From Desulfobacteraceae bacterium (GTDB lineage: Bacteria > Desulfobacterota > DSM-4660 > Desulfatiglandales > JALVMZ01): a stretch of DNA of 8,607 nt. Below are positions 5,282 through 8,607 of the stretch, piece by piece; the stretch's first letter is position 1, and every line of letters starts with the position of its first letter. The stretch covers positions 1-8,607 of the forward strand of contig JALVMZ010000616.1 of assembly GCA_027032655.1 (NCBI GenBank), in the 5' to 3' direction. Below the pieces are notes generated by a model. The model searched no databases, had not been told where the DNA came from, and saw only the letters and a list, made by a program, of their open reading frames with translations. The translations under genes and the position numbers were made by a program.

Positions 5282-6592
5282 ATGACTCCACTTGCAACAG
5301 AGCTGAATCAGATTATAAGAGCAGAAAATCTCTATGTTTATGAGATGCTATCTGAAGTAGGGAAAAATCTTTTCTTCCCCAGAGGTATCCTATCCCAGAG
5401 TGCAGAGGCAAAACAGAAGGCTCACAGGTTTAATGCTACAATAGGAATGGCAACCGAGAATGGAAGGACCATGTTCCTGCCTTCAGTAATGAGGATGATA
5501 AAAGACATAGAGCCAGAAGAGGCCCTGACATATGCTCCCTCATTTGGAATACCGGCATTAAGAGAATTATGGAAAAAAGAGATTTATGAAAAGAACCCAT
5601 CTTTAAATGGTAAGCAAATAAGTTTGCCTGTTGTAACAAATGCACTGACCCATGGGCTCAGTGTGGTATCTGACATGTGGGTTGATCCGGGCAATATTAT
5701 AATATTACCTGATAAAATGTGGGGAAATTATAACATGATATTCTCCATAAGGAGAGGTGCAAGAATAGTTCAATATTCATTTTTTAATGATAGTAATGGA
5801 TTCAATATAGAAGCATTCACAAAATGCGTTGATGAGCAGGCAAAAGAACAACAAAAATTGATAGTGATACTTAACTTCCCAAATAATCCAACAGGATATA
5901 CTATTACACCTGATGAAGGAAGGGCAATTGTTGATACCCTCATTAAAGTAGCAGATAACGGAACTAACATAGTTACTGTAACAGATGATGCATATTTCGG
6001 ACTTTTTTATGACGAAAATGCTCTCAAAGAATCCATATTCTCACAGATATGTGGAGCTCACCCCAGAATCATGGCCATAAAAATTGATGGAGCAACAAAA
6101 GAGAACTTTGTATGGGGACTTCGTGTAGGATTTATCACCTATGGCGCATCCATTACAAATAATGGAAAAGACTTTTATGAAGCCCTTGAGAAGAAAACAG
6201 CAGGTGCAGTTAGGGGATCAATCTCAAATGCATCCCATCTGAGTCAAACAATTATTTTAAAGTCCATGCAGTCTCATGAGTATAAAAGGGAGAAAAAGGA
6301 AAAGTCAGATATATTACAACAAAGGGCAAAGGAGCTAAAGAACATACTGTCTGATTCAAAATATCAGTCCGCCTGGGATGTTTATCCATTTAATTCAGGA
6401 TATTTTATGTGTATCAGGGTAAAGGGGGTTGATGCAGAAACCTTGAGAGTTCATCTTCTTGAAAAATATGGAATCGGACTGATTGCTCTTGGGGCTCACG
6501 ATCTTCGTATAGCATTTTCATGTATTGAAAAGGATAATCTCAGAGAACTATTTGATACCATACTTCAGGGTATAAAAGATTTAACAAAATAA
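5282..6592 (+). CDS. Class I/II PLP-dependent aminotransferase
   Basis: A 436-residue fold-type I aminotransferase, a cytosolic enzyme that moves an amino group between an amino acid and a 2-oxo acid through pyridoxal phosphate. Visible motifs are YAPSFGIPALRE (84-95) and LNFPNNPTGYTI (197-208, with the cofactor-contacting Asn). TDDAYFGLFY (234-243) supplies the Asp/Tyr that hold the PLP ring. IDGATKENF (268-276) has Lys273 as the Schiff-base lysine, and WGLRVGF (278-284) has an Arg for the phosphate. DLRIAFS (407-413) has Arg409 as the probable substrate-carboxylate anchor. Length and motif order are normal, with no sign of decay. The GAF-kinase gene starts 2 bases after the stop, so the two are co-transcribed. 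A role in supplying the 2-oxo acids or aldehydes used by AOR-type enzymes is conceivable but not shown. The specific amino-acid substrate cannot be assigned. Confidence 0.92.
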   Translation: MTPLATELNQIIRAENLYVYEMLSEVGKNLFFPRGILSQSAEAKQKAHRFNATIGMATENGRTMFLPSVMRMIKDIEPEEALTYAPSFGIPALRELWKKEIYEKNPSLNGKQISLPVVTNALTHGLSVVSDMWVDPGNIIILPDKMWGNYNMIFSIRRGARIVQYSFFNDSNGFNIEAFTKCVDEQAKEQQKLIVILNFPNNPTGYTITPDEGRAIVDTLIKVADNGTNIVTVTDDAYFGLFYDENALKESIFSQICGAHPRIMAIKIDGATKENFVWGLRVGFITYGASITNNGKDFYEALEKKTAGAVRGSISNASHLSQTIILKSMQSHEYKREKKEKSDILQQRAKELKNILSDSKYQSAWDVYPFNSGYFMCIRVKGVDAETLRVHLLEKYGIGLIALGAHDLRIAFSCIEKDNLRELFDTILQGIKDLTK

Positions 6593-6594
6593 TT

Positions 6595-8442
6595 ATGTGG
6601 GAACAGTCAAAGAAATTGGTTAAGACCATTCTGGAGCAGGACTGGGCACGTGGCCTTAAGGTGGAAGATGACTTCTGGGACAAGGTTATTAACTGGGTTG
6701 AAGAGAGTTTTCTCCCCAGGTTTCTTGAACAATTTGCAAAACAGGTTGATGAGATTATTGAAATAAACCCGGAGCTATCTGAACCTGAGATACTTACCAA
6801 AGTTACAAAGTCAATGGTGGAATTTCTGGGAGCGCATTCTGCCACTGCAAGAATATATGATCCCCATACAGAGAAGATGCTCTCATATGGCTCCTATCCT
6901 TATTGGGAAGGAAACAGAGAAGTAGGTATTCCACTGGAAGGAACAGTTGCTGGAGAGGTTATTAAAACCAGAAAGACTTACTTAGTTCCAAATATACTTG
7001 AAGAGAAGTTATACAGGAATAAAGGGATAATTAAGCAGAAAGAAGTAAATTCCATGATGGCAATCCCCCTGGAAATCCCCCGTTTCTTTCCCCATGAAAG
7101 AGACACAATTGGGGTAATACAGATATACTATCCGGAAAATAACAGAAAGTTTTCATCCCTTGAGATTCAATTTGCAGAGGTAATGACAAGGAGATTGAGT
7201 TATGTAATAGCAAGAAAAAAGATTCTATCACTATACAGGATAAATGAGAAAAAGGAGGCCATAGTAAGAAAGGTATTCCAGAAACTGGGGGCCAAAGAAG
7301 GGGTCAAAATGAAAGATATATTTAACAGCATGATCCCTGAAATAGCAGATATCATAAATATTCAGAGCTGTGCACTTTTCTCTGTCTCAGATAATATGAA
7401 GTATGTTGTTCTTGAGGCAGGATATCCTGAAAAAGAGGGCTACCACAGCATAGGCAAGAGTTTTAAGATAAATAGTGAACCAGTATTTGATATTCTGGTT
7501 AATAGAAGAGATGTGGAAAGTGATTCCCCCTATGAGATTATTACACCATCCTATATACTTGTTATAGATCCTCAAAAGAGCAGTATGGTTTCAGATAATG
7601 TAAAGAGATTCGCCAGAAAACACAGGATAAACTCTATACTCTATATACCCCTTACCATAGGAGATGAACTTACCCACTTTATGACATTTGATGCACTTGA
7701 TCACAGACAGAGGTATACTGAAGATGAGATAGAAGTCTTGGTATTCCTGGGAAGAGAATTAATGAAGGCACAAAGAATGGAACGGCTGGATGACATATTG
7801 CATGACTTTAAGAACCCTGCCATTGCAACGGCAGGTTTTGCAAGAAGATTAAAGCAACTCCTGGACCAGAAAGGGATAAGAAAGGATGATCCAAAGATAA
7901 AGAGATATCTGAATATTTTAATAGAAGAGACAAGCAGGCTCCAGGAGATGGCATTGAGTCTTTATCAAATTGGCAAAGAAAGGGTCATCAATCTTACAGA
8001 GATATTAAAAAATAGATTTGAGATTAATCAGGAGGCAATAAAAGAACAATTAAAGGCAAATGTTATTTTAAAAGAGGGGCCATTTAAAGATCCTCTTTAT
8101 GTAAAGTGCTATCCCCTGCACCTGGAAAGGGTGCTTGATAATCTCCTCAATAATGCCACCAATGCAATACCATTAAAAGGTGGGCTGTTATCAATCAAGA
8201 CCTATCAGGAGGGAAACTGGGCCTGTGCAGAGATTACCAATACAGGAATTATATCAGAAGAAGAAAGGCTCAGGCTCCTAGAAGGTGAAGGAAGTGGAAG
8301 AGGTATATATATTACCTATAGAATTGTCCGTCTCCTCAAAGGGAAGATTGAGATAAATGTGGGAAGAGAGACAACCACTATTATAGTAAAATTCCCTATA
8401 TCCCCTCCCCCACCTCCTGAAAATGACAATTCATCTCAGTAA
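6595..8442 (+). CDS. Soluble double-GAF sensor histidine kinase
   Basis: A 615-residue protein without membrane segments, so a cytosolic sensor. After a helical N-terminus (1-60), a first GAF-like domain (about 65-210) shows GIPLEGTVAGEVIKTRKTYLV and an IPL...IGVIQIYYP core. A second, more divergent GAF-like domain (about 240-395) has SILYIPLTIGDELTHFMTFDA. The kinase core follows. The H-box LHDFKNPAIATAGF has His403 as the presumed phosphate acceptor, and the N-box is LDNLLNNATNAIP (514-526). The G2 loop is GSGRGIYITYRIVRLLKGKI. The first ATP-lid motif, usually DxGxG, is NTGIIS (549-554), so ATP binding may be altered. The tail SPPPPPENDNSSQ is unusual. There is no good ribosome site, which suggests translation coupled to the aminotransferase 2 bases upstream. 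No response regulator lies in the window. The GAF ligand is unknown, and kinase activity is likely but not certain. Confidence 0.88.
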   Translation: MWEQSKKLVKTILEQDWARGLKVEDDFWDKVINWVEESFLPRFLEQFAKQVDEIIEINPELSEPEILTKVTKSMVEFLGAHSATARIYDPHTEKMLSYGSYPYWEGNREVGIPLEGTVAGEVIKTRKTYLVPNILEEKLYRNKGIIKQKEVNSMMAIPLEIPRFFPHERDTIGVIQIYYPENNRKFSSLEIQFAEVMTRRLSYVIARKKILSLYRINEKKEAIVRKVFQKLGAKEGVKMKDIFNSMIPEIADIINIQSCALFSVSDNMKYVVLEAGYPEKEGYHSIGKSFKINSEPVFDILVNRRDVESDSPYEIITPSYILVIDPQKSSMVSDNVKRFARKHRINSILYIPLTIGDELTHFMTFDALDHRQRYTEDEIEVLVFLGRELMKAQRMERLDDILHDFKNPAIATAGFARRLKQLLDQKGIRKDDPKIKRYLNILIEETSRLQEMALSLYQIGKERVINLTEILKNRFEINQEAIKEQLKANVILKEGPFKDPLYVKCYPLHLERVLDNLLNNATNAIPLKGGLLSIKTYQEGNWACAEITNTGIISEEERLRLLEGEGSGRGIYITYRIVRLLKGKIEINVGRETTTIIVKFPISPPPPPENDNSSQ

Positions 8443-8456
8443 AAGGAATATATTCT

Positions 8457-8475
8457 GGCTCTTTCTTTTTGGGCC
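8457..8475 (+). terminator. Weak terminator-like hairpin between convergent genes
   Basis: GGCTC (8457-8461) can pair with GGGCC (8471-8475), with one G-U pair, around the 9-base T-rich loop TTTCTTTTT. The T-rich stretch TGCTTTTGTTATTT follows. It sits in the 45-base gap between the kinase and the opposing hydrolase gene, where a terminator is expected, but the stem is short. Confidence 0.3.
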
Positions 8476-8487
8476 TGCTTTTGTTAT

Positions 8488-8607
8488 TTATGTGAGCCAG
8501 GGATTGGTCCTTTTCTCAATTCCTATGGTTGACCATGGTCTATCACCATAATCATGGCCAGGCCATACAATGGTATCATCTGGCAATGTGAGAAGCCTCT
8601 CCATGAT
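8488..8607 (-). CDS. Metallo-beta-lactamase-fold hydrolase, C-terminal end
   Basis: The frame is open on the minus strand from the window edge to TAA (8490-8488) and encodes the last 39 residues of a protein; the start lies to the right. The sequence LPDDTIVWPGHDYGDRP and the following STIGIEKRTNPWL match the C-terminal region of glyoxalase II-like and ETHE1-like metallo-beta-lactamase-fold hydrolases. The His of PGHDYG is the late metal ligand in these enzymes. Such proteins hydrolyse thioesters or related compounds, for example hydroxyacylglutathione or persulfides. The metal-binding HxHxDH motif lies outside the window, so subfamily and activity cannot be judged. It converges on the kinase gene and is probably unrelated to it in transcription. 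The match is short but characteristic. Confidence 0.8.
   Translation of the reverse strand: MMERLLTLPDDTIVWPGHDYGDRPWSTIGIEKRTNPWLT

Overview
The window comes from an AT-rich bacterial chromosome (about 40% GC by eye, not counted), rich in AGA/AGG and ATA codons. The gene content points to an anaerobe: a tungsten-type aldehyde ferredoxin oxidoreductase homologue, an FmdE-family protein, a DUF362 protein and a probable selenoprotein. Desulfobacterota or Nitrospirota would fit, but no marker gene settles the lineage, so this is only an inference.

Layout. Positions 2-661 (+) hold the C-terminal part of an Acr3-type arsenite efflux permease that enters from the left edge. A well-formed promoter (755-783) follows, then a small thioredoxin-fold gene. 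This gene reads naturally to 1140 only if an in-frame TGA at 1066-1068 is decoded as selenocysteine. A compact hairpin with a G-containing loop sits at the expected distance downstream of that TGA. Convergent to it, on the minus strand, is an FmdE-type protein with a C-terminal zinc finger (1215-1823). The FmdE gene is divergent from a two-gene unit of a DUF362 protein (1944-3239) and an AOR-family oxidoreductase (3244-5124), which lie 4 bases apart. The two directions share a short control region with candidate back-to-back promoters and a 14-bp perfect palindrome. After 157 bases with their own promoter comes a second two-gene unit. It holds a fold-type I PLP aminotransferase (5282-6592) and a soluble double-GAF histidine kinase-like protein (6595-8442), 2 bases apart. 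The window closes with the convergent C-terminal end of a metallo-beta-lactamase-fold hydrolase (8488-8607, minus).

How the genes may work together. The left part looks like arsenic or metal stress: an arsenite pump followed by a small redox protein whose likely active residue is selenocysteine. The centre looks like tungsten/molybdenum and iron-sulfur redox chemistry. FmdE, DUF362 and AOR could form one functional module, with FmdE and DUF362 as accessory, maturation or electron-transfer partners of the oxidoreductase. The aminotransferase/kinase pair is tightly linked and may couple an amino-acid or 2-oxo-acid signal to regulation, but no response regulator is present here. These links are inferred from gene order.

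The most notable item is the probable selenoprotein at 817-1140, which ordinary gene calling would truncate at 1068. I saw no tRNA, rRNA, CRISPR array, insertion sequence or phage gene. No gene-free stretch exceeds 300 bases.
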